A stretch of DNA of 64,000 bases from JBNRMR01 sp050942895. Its GTDB lineage: Bacteria > Bacillota > Clostridia > Christensenellales > UBA1750. The stretch spans positions 62,001 through 126,000 of the forward strand of contig JBMNOE010000001.1 in NCBI GenBank assembly GCA_050942895.1. The letters run 5' to 3'. Shown piece by piece: positions 16,505-25,744 of the stretch. The notes beneath the pieces were generated by a model that was not told the origin of the DNA, did no database searches, and saw nothing but the letters and a program-made list of their open reading frames with translations. The stretch's first letter is position 1. Each line of letters starts with the position of its first letter. The position numbers were made by a program, and so were the translations under genes.

Positions 16505-17827
16505 TTATGTGAACTTTGGCAGATAATCTCCGTGGGCAGCGATCATCTCGTCCACCATGGAGACGATATCGTCGATTGAAAGCTCCGCCGCTGTGTGGGG
16601 ATCAAGCATCGCTGCCTGGTAGACATGCTCCAGCTTTTTGGTGACCGCCGCCTCTATTGCCAGCAGATGCACATTTACATGGGTCATGTTCATGGCCGCC
16701 AGTTGCACCGGAAGCCTTCCCACATAGCAGGGCGTCACTCCCCTTGCATCCACCATGCAGGGCACCTCCACACAGGCCTCCGCCGGCAGGTTTTCTATCA
16801 TACCTCTGTTTATGACATTTCCGCCGATCTTTATGGGCTTGTTGTTTATCACAGCCTCCATGATCCATGAGGCATATTCATTGCTGCGGCTGTGGTCCAG
16901 CTTCGGGTTTTCGATAAGCTCCAGCCTTTGCGTTTTCCACTTTTCAATCTGGCGCAGGCAACGCCTGGGATATTCATCCAGGGGGATGTTAAACCTCTCG
17001 ATCAGCTCGGGATATCTGCTTTTTATGAAGAAAGGATTATATTCGGCGTTGTGCTCGCTGGACTCAGTGCAGTAATAGCCAAAATGCTTTATATATTCAT
17101 AGCGCACCATGTCCTTGTGGATTTCGCCTGCGTTCTTATTTGCCGCCCGCTTCTTGATCTCGGGGTATAGGTCGTTGCCCGCCCTGTCCTTTATTTCCAG
17201 CAGCCAGCCCATGTGGTTTATGCCGGCGATCAACTCCGTGCGGCCCTGTGATCTGTCCGCCATGTCAAGATCTCTCAAAAGATGCTCTGAGCAGATTTGC
17301 ACGCTGTGGCAAAGGCCCACCGTCTTGACGCCCGTGTACCGCTGCATGAAACCCGTTAAAATGCTCATTGGGTTTGTGTAATTCAGGAACAGAACATCCG
17401 GGCAGACCTCCTCCATGTCCCTGGCAAAACCCTCCATCACCGGTATGGTTCTAAGGCCACGCATTATGCCGCCTATGCCCAGAGTATCCGCTATGGTCTG
17501 CCTCAGCCCGTATTTTTTGGGTATCTCAAAATCGATTACGGTTGAAGGCTCGTAGCCGCCCACCTGTATCGCGTTGACAGCAAAGTCCGCCTCGCGCAGT
17601 GCCTCCTTGCGGTTTTCCACACCCAGATATGTCTTGATCTGCGCCCGGCCGCCGTTCACATTGCCATTGATTGCCTCCAGCATCACCCGAGATTCTTCAA
17701 GTCTCTGCGCGTCAATATCATAAAGGCAGATCTCTGCATCGGAGAATGTCTCGGTGCTCATGCAGTCTCCCAGGACGTTTTTAGCAAACACGCTGCTGCC
17801 CGCCCCCAGAAATGTTATTTTCGTCAT
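16505..17827 (-). CDS. GH4 family alpha-galactosidase/alpha-glucosidase-like glycosidase (MelA-like)
   Basis: GH4 enzymes hydrolyse glycosides by an unusual NAD+- and metal-dependent redox-elimination route in the cytoplasm. The 440-residue protein starts with the NAD-binding Rossmann motif ITFLGAGSSVFAKN. Other landmarks are NYTNPMSILT, the metal-binding Cys-His context GLCHSVQ, and INHMGWLLEI. The sequence most resembles MelA-type alpha-galactosidases, but GH4 specificity cannot be fixed by eye. It is divergent from an AraC regulator across a 133-bp gap, which suggests that the regulator controls it. Confidence 0.88.
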   Translation of the reverse strand: MTKITFLGAGSSVFAKNVLGDCMSTETFSDAEICLYDIDAQRLEESRVMLEAINGNVNGGRAQIKTYLGVENRKEALREADFAVNAIQVGGYEPSTVIDFEIPKKYGLRQTIADTLGIGGIMRGLRTIPVMEGFARDMEEVCPDVLFLNYTNPMSILTGFMQRYTGVKTVGLCHSVQICSEHLLRDLDMADRSQGRTELIAGINHMGWLLEIKDRAGNDLYPEIKKRAANKNAGEIHKDMVRYEYIKHFGYYCTESSEHNAEYNPFFIKSRYPELIERFNIPLDEYPRRCLRQIEKWKTQRLELIENPKLDHSRSNEYASWIMEAVINNKPIKIGGNVINRGMIENLPAEACVEVPCMVDARGVTPCYVGRLPVQLAAMNMTHVNVHLLAIEAAVTKKLEHVYQAAMLDPHTAAELSIDDIVSMVDEMIAAHGDYLPKFT

Positions 17828-17960
17828 AAGGCTTCCTCCCGAGTTTTTTTGTTCAATAATAGCATACCAGCAAACCGCCGGGCTTAGAATTGCATTATGT
17901 CATTATTCCATGTTATTATGTAACTATTATACGGTCACAACTTACAGGGGAGGAAAAAGC

Positions 17961-18815
17961 ATGAACAGCCTTTCAATATTAAACAAAAACTTTTCCGACC
18001 TGAACCCGCTGCTTTGCGGCTGGGAGCAGTGCGCGCCCTCCCACAGCTATGGCCCGGCCATGAGGGAATACTATCTTTTCCATTTCATAGCTTCGGGCAA
18101 GGGCTCTTTTTCCCGAAACGGCATTGAAATTCCGCTTTCCCGCGGGCAGATGTTCCTTATACGCCCCGGCGAGGTGACCTTCTACAAGGCGGATGGTGAA
18201 AACCCCTGGAGCTATGTTTGGATTGGCTTTGACGGACTGCGCTGCCAGGGGCTTTTAGAAACGTCGCCCTTCAAGGATGACTGCGCCGCAGCCGATGTTC
18301 CCTATTTGAGCAATATATTCTCACAGCTTAAAAATAATGGCAATATGTCTCCTGGGGTTGAGCTGTATGTTCTGGGCAAGCTCTATGAAATATTTGCTCT
18401 GATGGAGGACAGCGGCTCATTCGGCGCAAGAAGCTATGTGCAAAGGGCCGAAGATTTCATGCGCGCCAACTATTCAATGCCCATAAGCATCGGCGATATC
18501 GCCGCCATGATCGGCATCGACAGGCGCTATCTTTGCCGCATATTCTCCGCGCAAAAGGGCCTTTCCCCCAAGGATTTTCTAACCTCTCTCAGGCTTGAAA
18601 AGGCCGCAGAGCTTCTTTTGCGGGGCGTTTCAGTGGCCTCTGCAGCCAGAAGCGTGGGCTATGACGACGCCTTTAACTTTTCAAAGATCTTCAAGAAGAA
18701 ATATGGCGCTGCACCCTCCTTGCACCGGGTCACGACGCAGGGCGCTACCCTGCACCCGCAAAGGGAGAATTCCGGGGCTCTGCCCCAAACCCCGCAAGCT
18801 TTTAGAGAAGCTTGA
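17961..18815 (+). CDS. AraC family transcriptional regulator with a repeat-derived C-terminal tail
   Basis: The 284-residue protein has an N-terminal cupin-type sensing domain (LFHFIASGKGSFSRNG, RGQMFLIRPGEVTFY) and a C-terminal double helix-turn-helix from about residue 165 (ISIGDIAAMIGIDRRYLCRI, then SVGYDDAFNFSKIFKKKYG). It likely responds to a sugar and controls the divergent GH4 gene. ATG 17961 follows GGGGAGG; a longer frame reaching back through the promoter is rejected. The AraC domain ends near residue 255. The last roughly 29 residues are encoded by the dispersed GC-rich repeat (18737 onward), so they are not part of the conserved fold. Confidence 0.85.
   Translation: MNSLSILNKNFSDLNPLLCGWEQCAPSHSYGPAMREYYLFHFIASGKGSFSRNGIEIPLSRGQMFLIRPGEVTFYKADGENPWSYVWIGFDGLRCQGLLETSPFKDDCAAADVPYLSNIFSQLKNNGNMSPGVELYVLGKLYEIFALMEDSGSFGARSYVQRAEDFMRANYSMPISIGDIAAMIGIDRRYLCRIFSAQKGLSPKDFLTSLRLEKAAELLLRGVSVASAARSVGYDDAFNFSKIFKKKYGAAPSLHRVTTQGATLHPQRENSGALPQTPQAFREA
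18737..18800. repeat. Dispersed repeat copy overlapping the 3' end of the AraC gene
   Basis: GCAGGGCGCTACCCTGCACC matches the palindrome block at 10252 with one substitution, and the alignment continues through CCGCAAAGGG with one gap. CCGGGGCTCTGCCCC follows as a second palindromic piece. The AraC reading frame runs through it and ends inside. Confidence 0.7.
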
Positions 18816-18853
18816 CCAAAACTTTATATAGCGCCAAATAAAATATATTAGAG

Positions 18854-19400
18854 GTCAAGGGGCTCGTCCCTTGCGGGGTCTGGGGCGGAGCCCAAGCGTT
18901 CCCCCCAAAGGATGCCGCTCTATCACTCCCCAGCGCATTTCCTCACCCGCTTTTTCCCTTTGATTGGGGGTCAAGTGGCTAGTCCGTTGCGTGGTTTGGG
19001 GCGGAGCCCCAGCATTCTCCCCGAAGGATGCCGCTCTATCACTCCCCAGCGCGTTTCTTTACCTGCTTTTCTTTCCCTTGATATGTGATATGGGGTCAAG
19101 GGGCTCGTCCCTTGCGGGGTCTGGGGCGGAGCCCCAGCATTCTCCCCGAAGGATGCCGCTCCATCACTCCCCAGCGCGTTTCTTTACCTGCTTTTCTTTC
19201 CCTTGATTGTGATATGGGGTCAAGTGGCTAGTCCGTTGCGGGGTTTGGGGCGGAGCCCAAGCGTTCTCCCCGAAGGATGCAGCTCTACCGTTCCCCCAGC
19301 GCGGTTTCTCACCCGCTTTTTTCCCTTGATTGGGGGTCAAGTGGCTCGTCCCTTGCGGGGTTTGGGGCGGAGCCCCAGCGTTCTCCCCCAAAACACCCAA
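18854..19400. repeat. Five-copy tandem array of the GC-rich repeat, period 116-125 bp
   Basis: The 644-base gap between the AraC and spoVT genes is filled by this array. The core GTCAAG begins at 18854, 18970, 19095, 19219 and 19336, giving periods of 116, 125, 124 and 117 bp. Each unit has the palindrome GGGGCGGAGCCCC or a variant, then GATGC(C/A)GCTCTA, then a pyrimidine-rich CTTTTTTCCCTTGAT-type end. Copies 1 and 3 carry GGCTCGTCCCTTGCGGGG, while copies 2 and 4 carry GGCTAGTCCGTTGCG, so the array looks as if a two-unit block was duplicated. No credible gene lies in it. Confidence 0.88.
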
Positions 19401-19459
19401 AACAAAAGCGGCGTTTCCGCCGCTTCTAAAATACTGTTTTAACTGCCGCCGCATCTCCA

Positions 19460-20014
19460 TCAGGATTCCATCTGCCTGCTGACGAAACCCGCTGCCGTTT
19501 CGCAGACCTTAAGCTCCGTATCGCCCATTACAGCGTCTTCCTCTTTTGAAAGAAGCATCACCGCACCCACGGGGTCGCCGTCGACGATTATGGGCGTTAT
19601 CACCTGAGCGGTGTAGACCATGCTTTCATCGGCATCGGCTGTGATGGGCACGAAGCCGCCGTCCTTCCTGCTGGCAATATGGGTGCGCCTGTTTTTCATT
19701 ATGTTCTCCAGCTCAGGGGAAACGGCTTTGTCGAACAGCTCCTTCTTTGGCGCCCCTGACGCGGAGATTATCAGATCCTTATCGCTGATGCAGGCCACAT
19801 GCCCAAGCGCCCTGTAAAGCGACTCGGTGTATTCCTTCGCGAAATTTGAAAGCTCCCCTACCGGCGAATATTTTTTGAGTATGACCTCGCCGTCTCTGTC
19901 AGTGAAAATTTCCAAGGGATCCCCTTCCCGGATTCTGAGCGTCCGCCTGATCTCTTTGGGAATTACCACGCGGCCAAGCTCGTCAATACGCCTTACTATT
20001 CCTGTTGCTTTCAT
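19460..20014 (-). CDS. spoVT: Stage V sporulation protein T
   Basis: SpoVT is a DNA-binding regulator that tunes late forespore (sigma-G) gene expression. The 184-residue length fits. The N-terminal AbrB-type swapped-hairpin domain is clear (MKATGIVRRIDELGRVVIPK) and the rest forms the GAF-like domain typical of SpoVT, including the ITPIIVDGDPVGAVML stretch. An AGGAGG site precedes the ATG. It is one of two strong sporulation markers in this window. Confidence 0.95.
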   Translation of the reverse strand: MKATGIVRRIDELGRVVIPKEIRRTLRIREGDPLEIFTDRDGEVILKKYSPVGELSNFAKEYTESLYRALGHVACISDKDLIISASGAPKKELFDKAVSPELENIMKNRRTHIASRKDGGFVPITADADESMVYTAQVITPIIVDGDPVGAVMLLSKEEDAVMGDTELKVCETAAGFVSRQMES

Positions 20015-20117
20015 AAAAAAGCCTCCTAAACGCTTGTTGTTTTCAATGGTAGTATCAGCTTGCGCGGAGGCTTTTATACATTTATTGAGATTTTTCTTTT
20101 TGCGGAAAATGGCCGTA

Positions 20118-21311
20118 TTAGTTCAAAACATCCTCGAATATTGTTATTTCTTTGCCGGAAGTTATTGCCATCATGTAAAATTCATATATGGTTTCCCTGT
20201 TTTTTTCCAGAGCGGAGCTTTCAAGGATTTTAAGCGCCTCCTCCTCGGGTATTATATCTTCAGCCTCAATGCTCCTGATGCGCTTTAAAATATAATAGCC
20301 GTCGTTTGCGCCCACCAGCTCCGTTGCTATCTGACCATCCCCGGTGAGACTAAGAGCGGCTTCCTTCAGTTGAGGGTAGATTTCCTCGCTATATTCGCTG
20401 ATGCAATAGCCCAAGCCCTGGGGCGGATTTTCCACATCGTAATACCCGCCGTTTCCAATCTCCTTTTGCACGGCCTTAAAATCCTCACCGTCAAGCACTC
20501 TTTCAAGAACCGCCTGAGCCCCTTGCTCTATCTGCAAAAGATATTCGCCGCGCTTTTGCTCGTATGCCTGGTCCTGCTCATATTGAAGCTGGTTAAGCTC
20601 CGCCTCGATTTCACTGTCCAGCGGAACGAGTATCCACTCGTATATTGAAAGATCCTGCGCAATTGCCATAATCAGCAGATCATTGTTCCACGCATTGGGG
20701 AAAAAGGACGGCATGCTATCCATGTCTTCCTTAAAACTACTTTCATAGTCCTCATATTCCCATCTCACGTCTTGCTCTGTAACCTGGACATTCTCGGTTA
20801 TCTTGTCCCTGTGCCTTGCTTCCATAACATTCAGCTTGAACCTGTTGACGATGCCGTCTATAGTCACGCCGTTTTCAGCCATGAGCTGTGGCAAGGCCGC
20901 CTCGATCTCCTGCTCGCTCATGCCTGTCATATATTCTATGAAGATCGCCTTCTGGCCTTCATATTCCTGCTGGGCCGCCAAGAGTATATTTTCCTCCTCC
21001 TGGGGGGTGAATTGGTCAAGGCCCATCTCCTCGATCTCCTGGCGCAGCACTGTCTTTTCTATTATTGAATTGAGGAACCGCATTCTCAGCTCCGCATTCA
21101 TGCCGGCGTTTTCCTCGGCGTCCAGGTCCGTTCCATCGTTATAAAGGTAAAATTCTTTGACATTATTATACTGGGCCTCAAATTCACCCAATGTAAGCTC
21201 GGTGCCGTTGATTACGGCCACCACAGAATCGGGCTTTTTGTTCGTCCCCGAGCAGGCCGAAAGCATAAGCGTGCCCAGCAAAATGCATAATATTTTAGTG
21301 AATTTATTCAT
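20118..21311 (-). CDS. PrsA/SurA-like peptidyl-prolyl isomerase lipoprotein
   Basis: This is a probable extracellular folding factor anchored as a lipoprotein. It starts with a signal peptide and lipobox (LMLSAC), then a SurA_N-like helical region beginning SVVAVINGTELTLGEFEAQ. The C-terminal part from about residue 250 resembles a parvulin domain (ERVLDGEDFKAVQKEIGNGG, then TELVGANDGYYILKRI), but it looks divergent, so isomerase activity is uncertain. The ATG at 21311 is preferred over an upstream extension because GGAGG precedes it and the signal peptide begins there. It is divergent from uvrB. Confidence 0.78.
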   Translation of the reverse strand: MNKFTKILCILLGTLMLSACSGTNKKPDSVVAVINGTELTLGEFEAQYNNVKEFYLYNDGTDLDAEENAGMNAELRMRFLNSIIEKTVLRQEIEEMGLDQFTPQEEENILLAAQQEYEGQKAIFIEYMTGMSEQEIEAALPQLMAENGVTIDGIVNRFKLNVMEARHRDKITENVQVTEQDVRWEYEDYESSFKEDMDSMPSFFPNAWNNDLLIMAIAQDLSIYEWILVPLDSEIEAELNQLQYEQDQAYEQKRGEYLLQIEQGAQAVLERVLDGEDFKAVQKEIGNGGYYDVENPPQGLGYCISEYSEEIYPQLKEAALSLTGDGQIATELVGANDGYYILKRIRSIEAEDIIPEEEALKILESSALEKNRETIYEFYMMAITSGKEITIFEDVLN

Positions 21312-21457
21312 TTTGTCGAAATTCCTCCGTAGTTTGGCTAATATAGCTAGTAACATTATACTCCAAGAAAAAAACTCTTGCAATCAAACCCAAGGCGCAG
21401 CATCGCTTTCTTTGTAAATAAATTATTAAAATCTCCTCGCTTTTGTCGAACATCAGT

Positions 21458-21487
21458 TTGACAGTCGATAATGCGCTATGGTAAAAT
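21458..21487 (+). promoter_or_regulatory. Promoter of uvrB
   Basis: TTGACA and TAAAAT are separated by 18 bp, about 24 bases upstream of the uvrB start. No LexA-type box was recognised next to it. Confidence 0.7.
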
Positions 21488-21510
21488 GAATTTCTATCCG
21501 GAGGTGTGTT

Positions 21511-23547
21511 ATGTCGAAATTCGTCCTCAAATCCGATTACAAGCCTTGCGGGGATCAACCCCAGGCCATAGACGCCCTCACAGAAGGTGTTTTAAACGGC
21601 GAGGCCGCCCAGATACTGCTGGGTGTCACCGGCTCCGGCAAGACATTCACAATGGCGAATATAATCGAAAGGGTGCAGCGCCCCACGCTGGTGCTGGCCC
21701 ATAACAAAACCCTGGCGGCCCAGCTTTGCGGCGAGTTCCGTGAATTTTTCCCGGACAGCATGGTGGGCTATTTTGTCAGCTATTACGATTATTATCAGCC
21801 CGAGGCCTATATCTCCTCAACGGACACATACATCGAAAAGGATGCCGCCATAAACGACGAGATCGACCGCCTGCGCCACAGCGCCACCGCCGCCCTGACA
21901 GAGCGCAGGGATGTCATTATCGTGGCCTCGGTTTCCTGCATATATTCAATGGGCGATCCCGCAGAGTACGCAAAGAGCGCCATCTCCATTCGCGAGGGCA
22001 TGCGCCTTGACAGGGAAGATTTCCTTATCCGCCTGGTGGAGCAGCAGTATGAACGCAACGACTTCGACCTAAAACGCGGCACCTTCCGCGTGCGCGGGGA
22101 TGCGGTGGATGTCTTTCCCTCCTCCAGCGAAAAAACCATCTTCCGGGTGGAGTTTTTTGGCGATGAGATCGAGCGCATAGCCCATGTGGACGCTCTCACC
22201 GGCAATGTGAAGCAGTACCTCGCCCATGAGATAATCTTCCCAGCCACCCACTATGCCACCAACAGGGACAAGCTGGAGGACGCCATCGCCCAGATAAACC
22301 GCGACCTGGACATCCGCGTCAAGGAACTGGAGGAGGACGGCCGGGCCCTTGAAGCCTACCGCCTGAAGCAGCGAACCAATTATGACGTCGAAATGCTGAT
22401 GGAACTGGGCATGTGCCCCGGCATAGAGAACTACTCCCGCTATTTTGACGGCCGAAAGCCCGGCGAGGCCCCATACACCTTGATGGACTATTTCCCCGAT
22501 GACTTTTTGATGTTCATAGACGAATCCCACCAGACCATTCCCCAGGTCAGGGCCATGTTCAACGGCGATTATGCCCGAAAGAAGAACCTGATCGACTACG
22601 GCTTTCGCCTCCCCTCCGCCTTTGACAACAGGCCCCTTCGCTTTGACGAGTTCAGCGCAAAGCAGGGCCAGACCGTCTATGTCAGCGCAACGCCTGCGAA
22701 ATATGAAAGGGAGCTGGCGGGGGATAATGTGGTGGAGCAGATCATCCGCCCAACGGGCCTTCTCGATCCGCAGATAATCGTAAAACCGGCCACCGGCCAG
22801 GTTGACGATCTTCTAGGCGAGATAAACGATGTGGTTGCAAAGGGCCACAAGGTTCTGGTCACCACTTTAACAAAGCGCATGGCTGAAAACTTAAGCGAAT
22901 ACTTCGAGGAGATCGGAATTAGGGTTCGCTATCTCCACAGCGATGTGGACACTTTGGAGAGGATGGAGATAATCCGCGATCTTCGTCTGGGCGAGTTCGA
23001 CGTGCTGGTGGGCATAAACCTCCTGCGCGAGGGCCTGGACATCCCCGAGGTGGCCCTTGTGGCTATTTTGGACGCCGACAAGGAGGGCTTCCTGCGCTCG
23101 GAGACTTCGCTGATACAGACCGTCGGTCGGGCATCCAGAAACGTGGATGGCCGAGTCATAATGTACGCTGACAATTTGACCGACTCCATGCAAAGGGCCA
23201 TCGGCGAGACCAACCGCAGGCGAGCCGTGCAGATGGAATATAATCAAATAAACGGCATCACCCCCGAATCCGTCCACAAGGCTGTGCGCGACCTGCTTGA
23301 GATCACCCGCAAAGCGACCGACGATGAGTCTGTTTCCGGCATGAGCCCCGAGGAACTGCAGATGGCGCTCATGCACCTGGAGGACGAAATGCTCAGCGCC
23401 GCCGCCAATCTGGACTTTGAAAAAGCGGCAAAGTTCAGGGACAAAATGCTGGCTCTTAAGGAAGGCAAGAACCCCGACGGGGAAAAGAAATCGAGATCAC
23501 GCCCCGGGCAAAAGCGGCAAAGAGGGCAGCGCACAGGCAGAAAATAG
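21511..23547 (+). CDS. uvrB: Excinuclease ABC subunit B
   Basis: UvrB is the damage-verifying helicase-like subunit of nucleotide excision repair. The 678-residue protein has the Walker A motif GVTGSGKTFTMAN near residue 40, the DNA-clamping beta-hairpin region YFVSYYDYYQPEAYIS, the DESH Walker B box, and the helicase motif QTVGRASRN. The C-terminal UVR motif (FEKAAKFRDKMLAL) binds UvrC. AGGAGG-like sequence (GGAGGTG) precedes the ATG. uvrA, which often follows, is not here; murC follows instead. Confidence 0.97.
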   Translation: MSKFVLKSDYKPCGDQPQAIDALTEGVLNGEAAQILLGVTGSGKTFTMANIIERVQRPTLVLAHNKTLAAQLCGEFREFFPDSMVGYFVSYYDYYQPEAYISSTDTYIEKDAAINDEIDRLRHSATAALTERRDVIIVASVSCIYSMGDPAEYAKSAISIREGMRLDREDFLIRLVEQQYERNDFDLKRGTFRVRGDAVDVFPSSSEKTIFRVEFFGDEIERIAHVDALTGNVKQYLAHEIIFPATHYATNRDKLEDAIAQINRDLDIRVKELEEDGRALEAYRLKQRTNYDVEMLMELGMCPGIENYSRYFDGRKPGEAPYTLMDYFPDDFLMFIDESHQTIPQVRAMFNGDYARKKNLIDYGFRLPSAFDNRPLRFDEFSAKQGQTVYVSATPAKYERELAGDNVVEQIIRPTGLLDPQIIVKPATGQVDDLLGEINDVVAKGHKVLVTTLTKRMAENLSEYFEEIGIRVRYLHSDVDTLERMEIIRDLRLGEFDVLVGINLLREGLDIPEVALVAILDADKEGFLRSETSLIQTVGRASRNVDGRVIMYADNLTDSMQRAIGETNRRRAVQMEYNQINGITPESVHKAVRDLLEITRKATDDESVSGMSPEELQMALMHLEDEMLSAAANLDFEKAAKFRDKMLALKEGKNPDGEKKSRSRPGQKRQRGQRTGRK

Positions 23548-23626
23548 CTTTACCCTGCGCCTTAGACGGCCTCAGGTCATAATTTTATTATAAAAAAGTA
23601 TAAAAAAGCGCAAAATCAAAGAAAAC

Positions 23627-23656
23627 TTGAAAGTTTCCTGGGTTTAGTAGTATAAT
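23627..23656 (+). promoter_or_regulatory. Promoter of murC
   Basis: TTGAAA and TATAAT are separated by 18 bp. The start point would fall near 23663, which rules out a TTG start at 23660 from this promoter. Confidence 0.65.
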
Positions 23657-23689
23657 TTATTGATATTACTTAGAAAGCAGGGCTTGCAT

Positions 23690-25069
23690 TTGGTTGACAT
23701 AAACGATTTCAAGGGGAAAACACTGCACTTTATCGGCATAGGAGGCTCCAGCATGAGCGGCCTGGCCAGGCTGATGATCAGCAGGGGCTATTTGGTGCGC
23801 GGCTCAGATCAATCCGACTCATACACAACCCGCGCCCTGCAAAACGAAGGCGTTAAAGTCGCCATCGGCCATGATGCGCAAAACGTCCATGGCGCGGATT
23901 TGATCATATATACCGCTGCCGCCGCTCAAGACAATGTGGAAAGGCTCGAAGGCGCGCGTCAGGACATCCCCAGCCTTGAGCGCAAGGAGCTTTTAGGGCA
24001 GATCAGCAACGCCTATTCCCGCTCGGTGGCCATAAGCGGCACCCACGGCAAGACCACCGCCACATCCATGCTGGCACAGGTGCTTGTTGACGCCGGCATG
24101 GACCCAAACATCCACATCGGCGGCGTACTGGACGCAATCGGCGGCAGCGTGCGCACCGGAAAGAGCAATATATTCGTGACCGAGGCGGACGAATTCGCTC
24201 GCAGCTTTCTGGAGCTAAACCCTACCATATCCATCATTTTAAACATAGACGCGGATCATCTTGACTGCTATAAGGATATTGACGATATCCAGCAGACCTT
24301 CCTCCAGTTCGCAAAAAGACTGCCGAAGGACGGGCTTTTGATCGTCTACGGAGATGACCCCCGCTGCATCCAGGTCGCAAAGGATTCCGGGAGGAGCTAT
24401 ATCACCTTCGGCGCCAGCCCCTCGTTCGATTATTCCTTCGCAAATGAAGTGATGGATGAAAACGCCTGCTACAGCTTCGATCTCCTTCACGCCGGCAAAA
24501 AGATAAGCAGGGTGAGCCTTATAGTGCCGGGTATGCACAGCGTTATAGACGCTCTGGCCGTCTTTGCCTGCGCCGACAGGCTTGGTGTTAAGCTACCAAA
24601 GGCTGCGGAAATTATGTCCGCCTTCAAGGGCGCTCACCGGCGCTTTGAGCTGACTGGCGTTGTGGACGGCGTCCGCCTTTACCATGACTACAGCCACAAT
24701 CCCAGCGAATATAAGACCGTGGTGCCCATCGCCGCGCATCTTCCCCATAACAGGCTGTATGTCGTGTTTCAGCCCCACACCTACTCCCGCTCGAAGGCGC
24801 TGATCGACGATTTCGGCCCATCATTCGTCGGCGCAGACGAGGTTCTTATAACCGATATATACGCCGCAAGGGAAAAGGATCCCGGCGACATCCACTCACG
24901 TATGCTGATAGAAAAAATGCAGGGAAACGGCTATAAAATCGTCTACTGCCCGGGCTTTAAAGAGTGCGATGAATATCTTAAGGCCAACTGGCGGGAGGGC
25001 GATATCGTGCTGACTGTGGGCTGCGGAAATGTGAACATTCTAAACGACATACTGGCAGAGGAAAAATAG
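23690..25069 (+). CDS. murC: UDP-N-acetylmuramate--L-alanine ligase
   Basis: MurC adds the first amino acid of the peptidoglycan stem peptide using ATP. The protein of about 459 residues has the Rossmann start LHFIGIGGSSMSGLARL, the ATP-binding SGTHGKTTATSML, the central VTEADEFARSFL region, and the C-terminal YHDYSHNPSE and FQPHTYSR motifs. No ATG fits; the TTG at 23690 is chosen because it lies after the promoter, about six bases downstream of a GCAGGG. The start is therefore less certain than the identity. pth and mfd follow closely. Confidence 0.94.
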   Translation: MVDINDFKGKTLHFIGIGGSSMSGLARLMISRGYLVRGSDQSDSYTTRALQNEGVKVAIGHDAQNVHGADLIIYTAAAAQDNVERLEGARQDIPSLERKELLGQISNAYSRSVAISGTHGKTTATSMLAQVLVDAGMDPNIHIGGVLDAIGGSVRTGKSNIFVTEADEFARSFLELNPTISIILNIDADHLDCYKDIDDIQQTFLQFAKRLPKDGLLIVYGDDPRCIQVAKDSGRSYITFGASPSFDYSFANEVMDENACYSFDLLHAGKKISRVSLIVPGMHSVIDALAVFACADRLGVKLPKAAEIMSAFKGAHRRFELTGVVDGVRLYHDYSHNPSEYKTVVPIAAHLPHNRLYVVFQPHTYSRSKALIDDFGPSFVGADEVLITDIYAAREKDPGDIHSRMLIEKMQGNGYKIVYCPGFKECDEYLKANWREGDIVLTVGCGNVNILNDILAEEK

Positions 25070-25102
25070 GATTCTTAAAAACAAAAAACAAAGGAAATCA
25101 AG

Positions 25103-25723
25103 ATGTATATCGTTTTAGGTCTTGGAAATTATGGGACGAAATATGAGCACACATGGCACAATGCCGGCTGCGACAGCCTGAATATTCTGGCCCAGCGAAA
25201 CGGCATCAGCCTGACTAAACGCCGCTTCAAAGCTTTGTACGGCGAGGGCAGGATCGGCGGGCAGAAGGTGTTGCTGGCATTTCCCCAGACATATATGAAC
25301 CTTTCCGGCGACTGCGCAGCGAAGCTTGCCGGATATTTTGGCGTGCCTTCACAGAAAATAATCGTGATATATGACGATGTGGACCTGCCCAAGGGCTCGC
25401 TGCGTCTGCGCCCCCACGGAAGTGCCGGCAGCCACAATGGTATGCGCTCCCTTGTTGAAAGGCTGAAAACCCAGGATTTCCCCAGAATCCGCGTGGGGAT
25501 AGGCGCTCCCCCTCAGCATATGGACATAAGCGATTTCGTCACCTCCAAGGTTCCAAGGGATGAATGGCAGCTTATGTTTGATGCATATATGGCGGCGGCC
25601 AAGGCGGCGGAGGAGATAATCGAAAGCGGCATCGAAAGAGCCATGCTTCTCTACAACGGCTTTGGCAAAGCAGAAAACAGCGAAAAAAAGAGCGAAAAAG
25701 AGAGCGAAAAGGAGTCTGTTTAG
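25103..25723 (+). CDS. pth: Peptidyl-tRNA hydrolase
   Basis: The enzyme frees tRNA from peptides dropped by stalled ribosomes. The 206-residue protein has the N-terminal GLGNYGTKYEHTWHNAG with the catalytic His, the FPQTYMNLSG block, and DDVDLPKGSLRLRPHGSAGS leading to HNGMRSL. The last roughly 15 residues are a Lys/Glu/Ser repeat tail not found in the core family. AAGGAAAT precedes the ATG. It lies between murC and mfd; the pth-mfd order is common in Firmicutes. Confidence 0.95.
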   Translation: MYIVLGLGNYGTKYEHTWHNAGCDSLNILAQRNGISLTKRRFKALYGEGRIGGQKVLLAFPQTYMNLSGDCAAKLAGYFGVPSQKIIVIYDDVDLPKGSLRLRPHGSAGSHNGMRSLVERLKTQDFPRIRVGIGAPPQHMDISDFVTSKVPRDEWQLMFDAYMAAAKAAEEIIESGIERAMLLYNGFGKAENSEKKSEKESEKESV

Positions 25724-25744
25724 AAAATATATCGAGGTAAAGAT

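Noticed and set aside
17754..17960. N-terminal extension of the AraC regulator by 69 codons
   Set aside because: It would run through the divergent promoter region; GGGGAGG and the family length both support the ATG at 17961.
18964..19442. Short open frames inside the tandem array (for example 18964-19206 and 19203-19442)
   Set aside because: They are translations of the palindromic repeat, lack ribosome binding sites, and change with repeat copy.
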